NCBI RefSeq assembly: GCF_900343125.1
Contig: NZ_OPYL01000002.1
Coordinates: 496,001 to 560,000 of the forward strand
DNA: 64,000 nt
Origin: Dysgonomonas sp. Marseille-P4361
Lineage (GTDB): Bacteria; Bacteroidota; Bacteroidia; Bacteroidales; Dysgonomonadaceae
Direction: 5' to 3'
The notes beneath the pieces are model-generated. The model saw nothing but the letters and a program-made list of their open reading frames with translations, did not search any database and had not been told where the DNA came from. Position 1 is the first letter of the stretch, and each line of letters starts with the position of its first letter. Below are positions 38,501 through 48,103 of the stretch, one piece after another. Both the position numbers and the translations under genes were made by a program.

Positions 38501-39844
38501 ATGGACATATTTCTCGGTATATTTATTACCTTCTTTTTTGTATTTTTAAATGGATTCTTTGTTGCGGCAGAATTTGCCATCGTTAAAGTAAGGTCTTCTC
38601 AATTAGAGTTAAAAGCTCAGGCAGGTAATAAATCTGCAACCTTATCTAAGCATATAGTAACACATCTTGATGCATATCTTGCAGCTACTCAGTTTGGTAT
38701 AACCTTATCCAGCCTAGCTTTAGGGTGGATTGGAGAGCCTATTGTATCTAAAATGATTGGACAATTATTAGGATTGTTCGATTTGTCATTGGCACCTGCT
38801 TTGTTATCTACAATTTCTTTGGCGGTAGCCTTTATTATAATTACGATGTTACATATTGTATTAGGAGAGTTAGCTCCTAAATCATTGGCAATTCAACGAT
38901 CAGAACAAACAACTTTGGTTATTGCATATCCTCTTCATGCTTTCTACTGGATTTGTCGTCCTTTTATATGGGCATTGAACGGAATAGCCAATTTTATATT
39001 AAAGCTAATAGGACTACATGCCGTAACGGAACAAGAAGCTTATTCTAGTGACGAACTCCGATATCTTGTTGATCAGGCTAAGGAGAGTGGCAATGTAGAT
39101 GAGACCGAATTTGATATTATTCAAAATGCATTTGATTTCTCAGAGCGTACTGCTCGTCAGATAATGGTTCCTCGCACTCAGGTTGTGGCAATAGATGTTA
39201 ACGACTATGATGAAAAAACACTGGAGTTTGTAATTGAAGAAGGGTACTCTCGTATTCCTTGTTACGAAGATAATATTGATAATACTATTGGAGTTGTACA
39301 TCTGAAGGATATTTTGAAGAAAATGCGTATTAATGGGACAGTTGATATCCGTGCTATAGTACGTCCTGTATCATTTACACCCGAGACAAAACGTATTGGT
39401 CAATTATTAAAAGAATTTCAAGTGAAACATCAACAAATAGCTATGGTGTTGAACGAATATGGTGGTGTTGAGGGGGTAATAACAATGGAAGATATCTTAG
39501 AAGAGCTTGTAGGAGAGATACAAGACGAATATGATAATGAAATTCCATTTGTTGAACAGACAGGAAATGACACCTATTCTGTAATAGCTACAGCTGCTAT
39601 ATCGGATATAAATGACGAATTACCACATCCTATTGATAGAGAGAAACAATATGATACCCTTGCTGGATATCTGATTGATAAATTCGGGAGAATTCCAAAT
39701 ATTCATGATATGCTTGAAGCAGAAGGGTATGAATTTAAAATTCTGAAGAAAAATAAAACGTCAATAGTTGTTGTACAAATAAGAGATTTGGTTGAAAGAG
39801 CAGAGGAAGAAAATCTTGATCAACCCAAAACAGAGCAGATCTAG
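38501..39844 (+). CDS. CNNM/CorC-type hemolysin-family transporter
   Basis: A 447-residue protein with an N-terminal DUF21 (CNNM) membrane domain (about 1-190; FFFVFLNGFFVAAEFAIVKVR), a cytoplasmic CBS pair (about 210-335; RQIMVPRTQVVAIDV, IAMVLNEYGGVEGVITMED) and a C-terminal CorC/HlyC FAD-like domain (about 355-435). Despite the old name hemolysin, relatives act in magnesium or other cation efflux. First gene of a three-gene run; tgt starts 13 bases later. Confidence 0.93.
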   Translation: MDIFLGIFITFFFVFLNGFFVAAEFAIVKVRSSQLELKAQAGNKSATLSKHIVTHLDAYLAATQFGITLSSLALGWIGEPIVSKMIGQLLGLFDLSLAPALLSTISLAVAFIIITMLHIVLGELAPKSLAIQRSEQTTLVIAYPLHAFYWICRPFIWALNGIANFILKLIGLHAVTEQEAYSSDELRYLVDQAKESGNVDETEFDIIQNAFDFSERTARQIMVPRTQVVAIDVNDYDEKTLEFVIEEGYSRIPCYEDNIDNTIGVVHLKDILKKMRINGTVDIRAIVRPVSFTPETKRIGQLLKEFQVKHQQIAMVLNEYGGVEGVITMEDILEELVGEIQDEYDNEIPFVEQTGNDTYSVIATAAISDINDELPHPIDREKQYDTLAGYLIDKFGRIPNIHDMLEAEGYEFKILKKNKTSIVVVQIRDLVERAEEENLDQPKTEQI

Positions 39845-39857
39845 GAGATAATATACA

Positions 39858-40988
39858 ATGAATTTTGAATTACAGTATACTGATAGCCAATCAAAGGCTA
39901 GAGCAGGACTTATTACCACGGACCATGGACAGATTGAAACTCCTATTTTCATGCCTGTAGGCACACAAGGAGCCGTAAAAGCTGTACATATGACCGAACT
40001 CGAGACAGATATCCAAGCTCAAATAATCTTAGGAAATACATATCATTTATACTTGCGTCCAGGATTAGATATTCTGAAGCAGGCAGGAGGACTACATAAA
40101 TTTAACAGTTGGTCTAAACCTATCCTGACCGATAGTGGAGGTTTTCAGGTCTTTTCTCTAGCTGAGAATAGAAAACTGACAGAAGAAGGAGCTATATTTA
40201 GGTCTCATATCGATGGTTCAAAGCATTTCTTTACTCCAGAGTCTGTAATGGATATAGAAAGAGTTATTGGCGCTGATATAATGATGGCTTTCGATGAATG
40301 TACTCCAGGTGATGCAGATTATAGATATGCAAAGAAATCATTGGAGCTGACCGAAAGATGGTTGGATCGTTGTATAAAAAGATTCTCGGAAACAGAATGT
40401 CCTTATGGCTATAAACAAGCACTATTTCCGATTGTACAAGGTTGTGTATATCCTGATTTACGCAAGAGAGCTGCAGAGAATGTAGCTTCTAAAGGTGCTG
40501 AAGGAAATGCCATTGGTGGGTTGGCTGTAGGTGAACCTACAGAGAAGATGTATGAAATGATAGAGGTGGTGAACGAAATCTTGCCAAAAGATAAACCCCG
40601 TTATTTGATGGGAGTAGGTACTCCGGCTAATATTCTGGAAGCTATAGAACGAGGTGTAGATATGTTTGATTGTATTATGCCAACGCGTAATGGACGTAAC
40701 GGTCAGCTATTTACTCGTAATGGTATCATGAATATGAGGAATAGAAAATGGGCAAATGATTTCTCTCCTATAGATGAGAATGGAACCTCTTTTGTTGATA
40801 CTTTATATTCAAAAGCATATCTTCGTCATCTGTTTATTACAAACGAAATTCTTGCTCTTCAAATAGCCTCTATACATAATCTGTCATTTTATTTATGGTT
40901 GGTAAAAGAAGCTAGAAAACATATTATAGCGGGAGACTTTACTGCATGGAAAAACTCTATTATAGAGGATGTTTCACGTCGTATTTAA
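39858..40988 (+). CDS. tgt: tRNA-guanine transglycosylase, lacking zinc cysteines
   Basis: A 376-residue TIM-barrel enzyme that inserts the queuosine precursor preQ1 at G34 of tRNAs. LTDSGGFQVFSL (catalytic Asp92), GGLAVGEPTEKMYEM and MFDCIMPTRNGRNG (nucleophile Asp about 271) are intact. The usual C-x-C-x2-C zinc ligands near the C-terminus are absent: the region reads DENGTSFVDTLYSKAYLRHLF, with the final His conserved. I believe this variant occurs in other Bacteroidetes, so it may be a lineage trait. Sits between a cation transporter and an LptF/G gene. Confidence 0.95.
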   Translation: MNFELQYTDSQSKARAGLITTDHGQIETPIFMPVGTQGAVKAVHMTELETDIQAQIILGNTYHLYLRPGLDILKQAGGLHKFNSWSKPILTDSGGFQVFSLAENRKLTEEGAIFRSHIDGSKHFFTPESVMDIERVIGADIMMAFDECTPGDADYRYAKKSLELTERWLDRCIKRFSETECPYGYKQALFPIVQGCVYPDLRKRAAENVASKGAEGNAIGGLAVGEPTEKMYEMIEVVNEILPKDKPRYLMGVGTPANILEAIERGVDMFDCIMPTRNGRNGQLFTRNGIMNMRNRKWANDFSPIDENGTSFVDTLYSKAYLRHLFITNEILALQIASIHNLSFYLWLVKEARKHIIAGDFTAWKNSIIEDVSRRI

Positions 40989-41007
40989 GAATTAATAGAG
41001 ATTGAGT

Positions 41008-42099
41008 ATGTTATCGATATTAGATAGGTATATAATAAAGAAATTTTTGGGGACATACATCTTCTCCATTATGCTTATCATTTCGATCGCTGTTGTTTTT
41101 GATATTAACGAAAAACTAGATAAGTTCCTTAATAATAAAGCTCCTTTACAAGCCATTATATTTGAATATTATCTAAATTTTATTCCTTATTATACGAACT
41201 TGTTCAGTGCTTTGTTCGTATTCATTGCCGTTATATTCTTCACATCCAAACTCGCTGATAATTCAGAAATTATAGCTATGCTGTCGAATGGTATGAGCTT
41301 TAAGCGCTTGATGAAACCATATATGATTTCGGCAGGAATAATTGCTCTGTTTTCTTTTGGACTTAATAGTTTTATTATACCTCCGGCTAATACAACACGT
41401 ATACAATTTGAAAATAAATATGTAAAGGATAAGAGTGTTGTACGTATTTCCAGTGTTCAAATGCAAGTAGAGGAAGATGTCATTTTATACATGGATAGCT
41501 ATGACAATACAACTCGCTTGGGAAAGAACTTGTCTTTGGATAAATTTGAAGGTAAAGAATTAGTATCCAGGTTAATTGCCTCTAGAGTAGAATATGATAG
41601 CGCCTACCAATGGACTATCAAAGATTATATGATTAGGGAGTTCAAAGGGATGAGAGAAGTTATAACTACAGGTACAGAACTTGATACTACTATAAATGTT
41701 ATTCCGAGCGATTTCCTTGCATCGGTGAAAGATATTGAACAGATGACTTCTCCTCAGTTGTATAAATATATCGAGAGACAGAAGTCCAAAGGGCAAGCTA
41801 ATATTGGTAATGTGAGTCTGACTCAATATGAAATAGAGTTTCATAAACGCTTTGCTTCTGTATTATCTGCATTTATACTGACATTGATCGGAGCTTCCCT
41901 TTCTGCCCGAAAAGTAAAAGGAGGAATGGGGCTTAATATTGGTATAGGTCTTGGATTGAGTGTTTCTTATATTCTATTTCAAACAGTAAGCTCTTCTTTT
42001 GCAGTTTCAGGTGCTATGGCGCCATGGGTTGCTGTTTGGATACCAAATGTTGTTTTTGCTTTTATAGCAGGCTTCCTATATACAAAAGCACCTAATTAA
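41008..42099 (+). CDS. LptF/LptG-family lipopolysaccharide export permease
   Basis: 364 residues from ATG 41008 (MLSILDRYIIKKFLGTYIFS); the TTG two codons earlier is not needed. The YjgP/YjgQ pattern is clear: three N-terminal membrane segments, a periplasmic beta-jellyroll (about 130-260), and three C-terminal segments. It forms the transmembrane part of the Lpt ABC transporter that extracts lipopolysaccharide from the inner membrane. No lptB is nearby, and only one of the two paralogues is here, so I do not choose between F and G. Nineteen bases after tgt. Confidence 0.92.
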   Translation: MLSILDRYIIKKFLGTYIFSIMLIISIAVVFDINEKLDKFLNNKAPLQAIIFEYYLNFIPYYTNLFSALFVFIAVIFFTSKLADNSEIIAMLSNGMSFKRLMKPYMISAGIIALFSFGLNSFIIPPANTTRIQFENKYVKDKSVVRISSVQMQVEEDVILYMDSYDNTTRLGKNLSLDKFEGKELVSRLIASRVEYDSAYQWTIKDYMIREFKGMREVITTGTELDTTINVIPSDFLASVKDIEQMTSPQLYKYIERQKSKGQANIGNVSLTQYEIEFHKRFASVLSAFILTLIGASLSARKVKGGMGLNIGIGLGLSVSYILFQTVSSSFAVSGAMAPWVAVWIPNVVFAFIAGFLYTKAPN

Positions 42100-42148
42100 G
42101 ATATAAACTAGATGCTTCTGTAATTCTTTATTTTATACAACTAAGATG

Positions 42149-42670
42149 TTACCAACCAAAAGCTTCTTCACCCATCCATTTACCTTGGGCTTTCATCACT
42201 TGTTCTATAACATCGCGAGCTATGCCATCTCCACCTTTTAAGTGAGATATGTATTTAGCAATGCCTCTAATTTCAAAGGCAGCGTCAGCCGGAGCAACAG
42301 ATAAACCCACAGCCTTCATAACTTGATAATCAGGTATATCATCACCTGAGTATAGAATTTCTTCAGCTTTATAACCTGTTTTCTGCATGTAGTCGTTCAG
42401 ATCATTAATTTTTATTCTCGACTTCATGTATATTTCCTTAACTCCTAATTTACTGAAGCGAACTCGTATGTTTTCAGTGTCTGCTCCTGTGATGATAGCT
42501 ACATCAAAACCATTCTTTATTGCCAGATTAATTGCGTATCCATCTTTTATATTGACCATACGCATTGGCTCTCCTTCTTTGGATAATGGGATAGTACTAG
42601 GAGAGAGAACTCCATCCACATCGAAAATGAATGACTTTATTTTGGTAAGATCGTAGTTTATAGAACTCAT
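42149..42670 (-). CDS. kdsC: 3-deoxy-D-manno-octulosonate 8-phosphate phosphatase (KdsC-like HAD)
   Basis: A 173-residue HAD phosphatase without a cap: FIFDVDGVLSPS (nucleophile Asp), IITGADTENIRVRFSKLGV, and YSGDDIPDYQVMKAVGLSVAP. That arrangement and the KDGYAINLAIKNGFDVAI stretch are typical of KdsC, which dephosphorylates KDO-8-phosphate for lipid A-core synthesis. Its ATG overlaps the stop of the DUF2520 gene by four bases, so the two are translationally coupled. Last gene of the topA-to-kdsC run. Confidence 0.9.
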   Translation of the reverse strand: MSSINYDLTKIKSFIFDVDGVLSPSTIPLSKEGEPMRMVNIKDGYAINLAIKNGFDVAIITGADTENIRVRFSKLGVKEIYMKSRIKINDLNDYMQKTGYKAEEILYSGDDIPDYQVMKAVGLSVAPADAAFEIRGIAKYISHLKGGDGIARDVIEQVMKAQGKWMGEEAFGW

Positions 42671-43434
42671 GATTTATTATTGATTTTATGTATATTCTCA
42701 CTCACCAGCTTATATATATCCTTGATGTCTTGGTCTTCTATAAGAGATAAATGATTATTGATAATATTCTCATCAAATCGGATGGCAGGACCCGTTTGAG
42801 CATCTTTAGGAGATAACTCTTTTACTTTCGATGCAGTCTCATTAATGAGAGGTAATGCAATATCGAAAGGTAGATTAATCTTCTTTAAGAATAGCTCAGA
42901 TAGCGCATACATATGGTTGGTAAAGTTACACGCAAATACACCGGTTAAGTGTATATATTTTCTATCCTCAGAGTTTAATTCTGATACTTTTGAAGATAGG
43001 GTAGAGGCTAGTCCTTTTATTTTGTCTAAAGCGTCTTTATTAGATGCTTCTACAAAAAGAGGAATAGTATTCCATTCAATATCTCTATTTTTACTAAATG
43101 TCTGAAAAGGATATAGCACTCCATAATCAGTAGTGTATTTACTGAAAATATCTAAAGGCACGCTTCCTGCAGTATGTATAGCTATACCTTGATGCTTAGG
43201 TGTTTTTGCAATAATTTCTTCTAGAATAGAGTCTTTGACCGAGTAGATGTACAAATCAGCATTATTTGTAACCGAATGTATATCAGTAATTGCTTCGGCT
43301 TCTACTTTCAGTGCCAATTCGGATGCAGACTCTAGTGTGCGACTGTATATTTGAACTATATTAAAAGATTTTTTATAGAGTTCTGTCGCTAGATGTGTTG
43401 CCACATTTCCTGCACCTATAAAGACAATTTTCAT
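42667..43434 (-). CDS. Rossmann-like and DUF2520 domain protein
   Basis: A 255-residue protein with an NAD(P)-binding start KIVFIGAGNVATHLATEL and a helical C-terminal DUF2520 domain (about 125-250; LTGVFACNFTNHMYALSE). It resembles ketopantoate-reductase/ProC-type dehydrogenases. It is commonly next to kdsC in Bacteroidetes, and here overlaps it by four bases, which suggests a linked but undefined role. The reaction is not known to me. Confidence 0.82.
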   Translation of the reverse strand: MKIVFIGAGNVATHLATELYKKSFNIVQIYSRTLESASELALKVEAEAITDIHSVTNNADLYIYSVKDSILEEIIAKTPKHQGIAIHTAGSVPLDIFSKYTTDYGVLYPFQTFSKNRDIEWNTIPLFVEASNKDALDKIKGLASTLSSKVSELNSEDRKYIHLTGVFACNFTNHMYALSELFLKKINLPFDIALPLINETASKVKELSPKDAQTGPAIRFDENIINNHLSLIEDQDIKDIYKLVSENIHKINNKS

Positions 43435-43437
43435 TTA

Positions 43438-43779
43438 TTAGTTACTTTTCTTCGAAGTTATAACCATAGCTATACCGACTGCGATAAGAGCTATAGGTAC
43501 AATGAGATTGGAATAATTGGCCATCCAACCAAAGAATAAATCAGCATTCAGCAAAATGCCGACAATTAAGAATATCCAGCCTAGAATTTTTTTAGGTTGA
43601 GTTGCAAGGAATACTATTCCTCCGATCAGAAGAAAAGAGCCAATACTTATAAATTTTTCACTGTATGGAATCTTTGCAAGTATCCCTATTTTATCAAGAA
43701 GAAATAATATACCAAAAATCAAAATAGATATTCCGTAAGATAATCTATCATTTGATTTGCTTTTAGAAGAAGTAGACAT
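43438..43779 (-). CDS. Small membrane protein (LiaF/DUF5668-like N-terminus)
   Basis: A 113-residue protein with about four hydrophobic segments (ISILIFGILFLLDKIGI, FISIGSFLLIGGIVFLA, ILGWIFLIVGILLNADLFFG, LIVPIALIAVGIAMVI) and short polar ends. It resembles the transmembrane module found in LiaF- and DUF5668-type proteins. Gaps of 3 and 5 bases to its neighbours place it in the topA-kdsC transcript. Function unknown. Confidence 0.65.
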   Translation of the reverse strand: MSTSSKSKSNDRLSYGISILIFGILFLLDKIGILAKIPYSEKFISIGSFLLIGGIVFLATQPKKILGWIFLIVGILLNADLFFGWMANYSNLIVPIALIAVGIAMVITSKKSN

Positions 43780-43784
43780 ATATT

Positions 43785-44333
43785 TTAATCAATTAGTTGA
43801 TTTATATTAAATTTTCCTACATGGACTTTTTCCCACTGTAGTTTTTCTTCATCGAAAGGAGGACGATCTTGAGCTTTGTTTCCAAAAGCAATGACAGATA
43901 ACACTTGCAATTGAGCTGGAATATCGAGCAGATTACGAATATAGTCGTCAGATGGAGTATCAGCATCGGTAAAACGTTCCCTTATTTGAACCCAACAACT
44001 GCCAATTCCTAAATCTTCAGCCTGTAATTGCATCATTATTGATGCTATTGACGCATCTTCGATCCAGACATCACTTCTTGTTGGATCAGCTAGCACTATT
44101 ACAGCCAACGTACATCCGGCTATAAGTTTACTGCCATGCTTCTTAGCTAAAGATAATTTTTCTAACATTTCTTTATCTTCAACCAAAACAAATTGCCAAG
44201 GATTGGAACTCTTGGATGCAGGAGACATTAATGCTGACTTAAGAATTAGTTCTACTTGTCCTGCTTCTAGCGGTTCATCAGTAAATTTTCGCGTGCTGCG
44301 TCTCGTTATTATAAGTTGTTTAAAATCTTTCAT
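43785..44333 (-). CDS. Nitroreductase-family FMN protein
   Basis: A 182-residue member of the NfsA/FRP fold. ITRRSTRKFTDEPL near the N-terminus is the FMN phosphate-binding RxSxR motif, followed by SPASKSSNPWQFVLVED and LGIGSCWVQIRER. It should be a flavin-dependent NAD(P)H oxidoreductase. Physiological substrate unknown. It lies 10 bases after the sugar transferase gene. Confidence 0.9.
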   Translation of the reverse strand: MKDFKQLIITRRSTRKFTDEPLEAGQVELILKSALMSPASKSSNPWQFVLVEDKEMLEKLSLAKKHGSKLIAGCTLAVIVLADPTRSDVWIEDASIASIMMQLQAEDLGIGSCWVQIRERFTDADTPSDDYIRNLLDIPAQLQVLSVIAFGNKAQDRPPFDEEKLQWEKVHVGKFNINQLID

Positions 44334-44343
44334 TTTAGTATGA

Positions 44344-45723
44344 TTATCTTCTGGTAAGACTCTCTACCTCTTCTTCGAGTTCTGTAACTGTTTTTAATCC
44401 TTCTGTACTGCTTTTTCGAAGAAGTATATTCATTGTTTGCATTACGAGTTTAATATCTAAGGCAAGCGAATAGCCATTGATATACAAAAGGTCATATTTT
44501 AATTTATCCTGAACAGAAGTATTGTATTTCCCCTGTACTTGAGCTAATCCGGTTAATCCTGCTTTTACTCTATGTCTAAGATTGTATTCAGGCATTTCTT
44601 TTTGAAATTGCTCTACAAAGAAAGGCCTTTCAGGGCGTGGGCCAACAATACTCATATCTCCAATAAGGATATTGAATATTTGAGGAATTTCATCTAGACG
44701 GGTTGCTCTTAAAATACGACCAATCTTAGTGATGCGTTTGTCTGTATCTTGAGCTAAAACAGGACCTGATTTCGCTTCAGCATTTTCTATCATTGTCCTG
44801 AACTTATAAATCTTAAATATTTTATTGTTACGAGTTACCCTTTCTTGTACATAGAAAGCAGTTCCTCCTCCAATCTTTAGAATTAAATATATTATTGTTG
44901 CCGGAATAAGGAAAATAATAAATGCTATACCTGCTAAAACAACATCAATAAACCGTTTTAAAGATTCACTGCTAGGAGAGATATTTAACTCTCTTACATC
45001 CAATACGGGAGAATCGTCTATCTGTAGAAAGTTAGCATTAAACTGTAATATTTCTGAACTTTTAGGTTGGTAGAAAACAGTATAATTATTTTCTATACAG
45101 TAGAGAATAATCTTTTGCTTGTATTCTTCTTCTACATCTTCAGTTAGGAATGTAATATCACACTCTTTGATTAATTCATAAACATTAGGATAATTAGGCG
45201 CACATACATGTTTTATGTGTGACCACATACCTCTAGATTCTAATAACTTATAAGCAAGTGGCTGTGATTTTTCATAACCAACGACCAAGACGGATTTACT
45301 CTTGTTGACCTTAAAATACATTTTGCTGGCAAAGAGGTGCCAGAGTGTGATTAAGAAAGCTTGAATTGCAGAGCTTGTTAATAATATACTTCTAGGGAAA
45401 GCAAATTCTCTGGCAAGGAAGCTTATAGCCATCGTAACAAATAGTTGAGTTATAATAGCTAAAACAACCGTATAGCCAATACCAAAGAACGTAAAATCCT
45501 TAGGTTTATCAAGCTCAAATATATGACTAATAATAATATAACTTAATCCAATATATGGGGAGATGGCAACGAAAGCAAACCAGTTCTCAGAGAAATTATC
45601 CAAAGAGTCTTTGAACAGGTCAAACGATAAGATAATTGCGCCATATATTATAACTAAATCGAATAGAGGAGTCAAAATCTTGAATCCTCTATATCCGAAT
45701 ATATTTTCTAAGAACTTATTCAT
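44344..45723 (-). CDS. Polyprenyl-phosphate sugar-1-phosphate transferase (WbaP/WcaJ type)
   Basis: A 459-residue inner-membrane protein. Four N-terminal membrane segments (about 15-130) and a CoA-binding-like middle domain (about 140-235) precede another membrane segment (about 262-285) and the catalytic bacterial sugar transferase domain: KIYKFRTMIENAE, RLDEIPQIFNILIGDMSIVGPRPERP and HRVKAGLTGLAQVQGKY. It starts a lipid-linked glycan (capsule, exopolysaccharide or O-antigen) by moving a sugar phosphate to undecaprenyl phosphate. No glycosyltransferase cluster surrounds it, so it may serve unlinked loci. Confidence 0.9.
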   Translation of the reverse strand: MNKFLENIFGYRGFKILTPLFDLVIIYGAIILSFDLFKDSLDNFSENWFAFVAISPYIGLSYIIISHIFELDKPKDFTFFGIGYTVVLAIITQLFVTMAISFLAREFAFPRSILLTSSAIQAFLITLWHLFASKMYFKVNKSKSVLVVGYEKSQPLAYKLLESRGMWSHIKHVCAPNYPNVYELIKECDITFLTEDVEEEYKQKIILYCIENNYTVFYQPKSSEILQFNANFLQIDDSPVLDVRELNISPSSESLKRFIDVVLAGIAFIIFLIPATIIYLILKIGGGTAFYVQERVTRNNKIFKIYKFRTMIENAEAKSGPVLAQDTDKRITKIGRILRATRLDEIPQIFNILIGDMSIVGPRPERPFFVEQFQKEMPEYNLRHRVKAGLTGLAQVQGKYNTSVQDKLKYDLLYINGYSLALDIKLVMQTMNILLRKSSTEGLKTVTELEEEVESLTRR

Positions 45724-45760
45724 CTACTGTATTGTAATTTGTGTTTATAAACAGTAAGGG

Positions 45761-48103
45761 CTATTTCTTTTTTGCTTTACTCTTGGTTTTTGACTTCCCT
45801 TTAGTCTTGGTTTCGGTCGAATTTACAATTTCCATCGCTGTTTTGTAGTCTATATCTTCAGGAACAGTGCCTTTAGGAATCTTGTAGTTACTCTTGTTGT
45901 AAGAGATATAAGGACCGTAACGACCATTTAGTATTTGCAAATCAGGTTCTTCTGAAAAAGTTTTTATTAGTTTCTCTGCTTCCTTCTTTCTTTTTTCCAG
46001 AATTAAAGGAATCGCAGCTTCTAAATCTACACTGTAAGGATCATATTCCTTTGGTAAAGAAACAAACTTGCCATCATGTTTGATATAAGGGCCAAATCTC
46101 CCTGAGCTAACGCTGACTTCCTTTCCTTCAAATTCTCCGATTGATCGGGGTAAGTCAAACAGTTTGAGCGCTTCTTCTAGTGTAATTGTTGCTATCGATT
46201 GATTTTTTTGAAGTCCGGCAAACTGTGGTTTGTCATCATCTTCTTGTACTCCTATCTGAACCATAGGGCCAAATCTACCGATTTTCACAGAAACTTGCTT
46301 GCCCGATTTAGGATCTGTACCAAGTATACGTTCCCCTATCTTATGGTCTGTCTGCATATTTGTTGCAGCTTCTACAACAGGATGGAATACTTTGTAAAAG
46401 TTATCAATAAGTTTACTCCAGTTTATTTCCCCTTCAGCAATAAGGTCAAATTCTTTTTCAACGTTAGCTGTAAAGTTATAATTCAAAATACCGGGGAAAT
46501 ATTCAGTAAGAAAATCATTTACAACAATTCCTATATCAGTAGGTATTAATTTCCCTTTATCAGCTCCTGTTATTTCTGACTTTTTTGTATCTGTTATCTT
46601 ACCTTTTTTCAAAGACAAGACATTGTATTCTCGTTTAGTTCCTTCTATATTACTTTTTTCAACATACTCACGATTTTGTATAGTCGATATTGTCGGAGCA
46701 TAAGTAGATGGACGTCCGATTCCTAACTCCTCCAACTTTCTAACTAATGCAGCTTCACTATAACGACTAGGACGTTGAGTGAAACGCTCAGTAGCATTAG
46801 TCTCTTGCATGTCAACACTTTCTCCCTTAACAACAGAAGGCAACAAGCTTGTCTCCGAATCAATTGTTTCGTCGTCTGTACCTTCTAGGTAGACATGAAG
46901 AAACCCATCAAATTTAATTACTTCACCTACGGCAGTAAATCTAAATTCTTTACTATTCGATATGTTTATCGATATGGTTGTTTTTTCTAGTTCAGCATCA
47001 GCCATTTGTGAGGCGATCGTTCTTTTCCAAATTAAATCGTATAGTTTCTTTTCTTGCGCAGTGCCAGATATAGTATGCTCAGACATATAAGTTGGTCTGA
47101 TAGCCTCGTGAGCCTCTTGCGCCCCTTTAGATTTTGTTGAGAATTTTCTGACCTTAGAGTATTTCTCTCCATAAGCAGATTCAATTTCTTTTTTCGCCGA
47201 ATTAATGGCAAGACCAGATAGATTGACAGAGTCTGTACGCATATATGTAATCTTTCCGGATTCATATAGTTTTTGGGCAACCATCATAGTCATAGATACA
47301 GGAAAGCCTAGTTTTCTGGAAGCCTCTTGCTGTAATGTTGAAGTTGTAAACGGTGCAGCCGGAGATTTCTTAACAGGTTTAGTCTCTATGTCTTCTATGC
47401 TGAAGTTAGCATCTTTTAAGCTTTCAAGAAATTTTAAAGCCTCTTCTTTTGTCTTTAATCGTTTATTTAATTCTGTTTTTATTTCAGATTTAATACCATT
47501 TTCTTCTTTTATGAAAACGGCAGTAATCTTATATGATGCTTCGGTCTGAAAAGCCTGAATCTCACGCTCTCTTTCCACGATCAGGCGCACAGCTACAGAT
47601 TGTACTCGTCCTGCAGACAGTGCTGGCTTAACTTTTTTCCATAAAACAGGCGATAACTCAAATCCTACTATACGGTCTAATACTCGTCTGGCTTGTTGTG
47701 CATCAACTAAATTGATGTCTATCTTTCTTGGGTTTTCTATAGCATGCAAAATGGCTTCTTTAGTAATCTCATGAAATGCGATTCTTCGAGTTTTGTTTTC
47801 ATCCAGTTTCAATGTTTTGAAAAGATGCCAAGAAATAGCCTCTCCTTCACGGTCTTCATCGGAAGCGAGCCATACAATATCAGCTTCTTTTGCCGCTTTT
47901 TTGAGCTCGTCTACAATTTTCTTCTTGTCAGCCGGAACTTCATATATAGGAGTATAATTATCCTCCATATCTATGCCTAAGTCTTTCTTTTTAAGGTCTC
48001 GTATATGTCCATAACTAGACATGACTTTATAATCTTTCCCTAAAAATTTCTCAATGGTTTTGGCTTTCGCTGGAGATTCGACAATTACTAAATTTTTTTG
48101 CAT
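45761..48103 (-). CDS. topA: DNA topoisomerase I, zinc-finger-free form
   Basis: A 780-residue type IA topoisomerase relaxing negative supercoils. Toprim domain KNLVIVESPAKAKTIEKFLG with SDEDREGEAISWH; catalytic Tyr287 in ITYMRTDSVNLS. Instead of C4 zinc fingers the C-terminus (about 590-760) has topoisomerase C-terminal repeats (KIGRFGPMVQIG, SSGRFGPYIKHDGKF, NGRYGPYISYNKSNY) and a lysine-rich tail (KGKSKTKSKAKKK), as is normal for Bacteroidetes and some other phyla. It is first in the run of minus-strand genes; a TACTTTTG element lies at 48184-48177. Confidence 0.96.
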   Translation of the reverse strand: MQKNLVIVESPAKAKTIEKFLGKDYKVMSSYGHIRDLKKKDLGIDMEDNYTPIYEVPADKKKIVDELKKAAKEADIVWLASDEDREGEAISWHLFKTLKLDENKTRRIAFHEITKEAILHAIENPRKIDINLVDAQQARRVLDRIVGFELSPVLWKKVKPALSAGRVQSVAVRLIVEREREIQAFQTEASYKITAVFIKEENGIKSEIKTELNKRLKTKEEALKFLESLKDANFSIEDIETKPVKKSPAAPFTTSTLQQEASRKLGFPVSMTMMVAQKLYESGKITYMRTDSVNLSGLAINSAKKEIESAYGEKYSKVRKFSTKSKGAQEAHEAIRPTYMSEHTISGTAQEKKLYDLIWKRTIASQMADAELEKTTISINISNSKEFRFTAVGEVIKFDGFLHVYLEGTDDETIDSETSLLPSVVKGESVDMQETNATERFTQRPSRYSEAALVRKLEELGIGRPSTYAPTISTIQNREYVEKSNIEGTKREYNVLSLKKGKITDTKKSEITGADKGKLIPTDIGIVVNDFLTEYFPGILNYNFTANVEKEFDLIAEGEINWSKLIDNFYKVFHPVVEAATNMQTDHKIGERILGTDPKSGKQVSVKIGRFGPMVQIGVQEDDDKPQFAGLQKNQSIATITLEEALKLFDLPRSIGEFEGKEVSVSSGRFGPYIKHDGKFVSLPKEYDPYSVDLEAAIPLILEKRKKEAEKLIKTFSEEPDLQILNGRYGPYISYNKSNYKIPKGTVPEDIDYKTAMEIVNSTETKTKGKSKTKSKAKKK

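Noticed and set aside
45761-48103. Loss of TopA zinc fingers as a defect
   Set aside because: Replacement by C-terminal repeats and a lysine tail is normal for topoisomerase I in this phylum.
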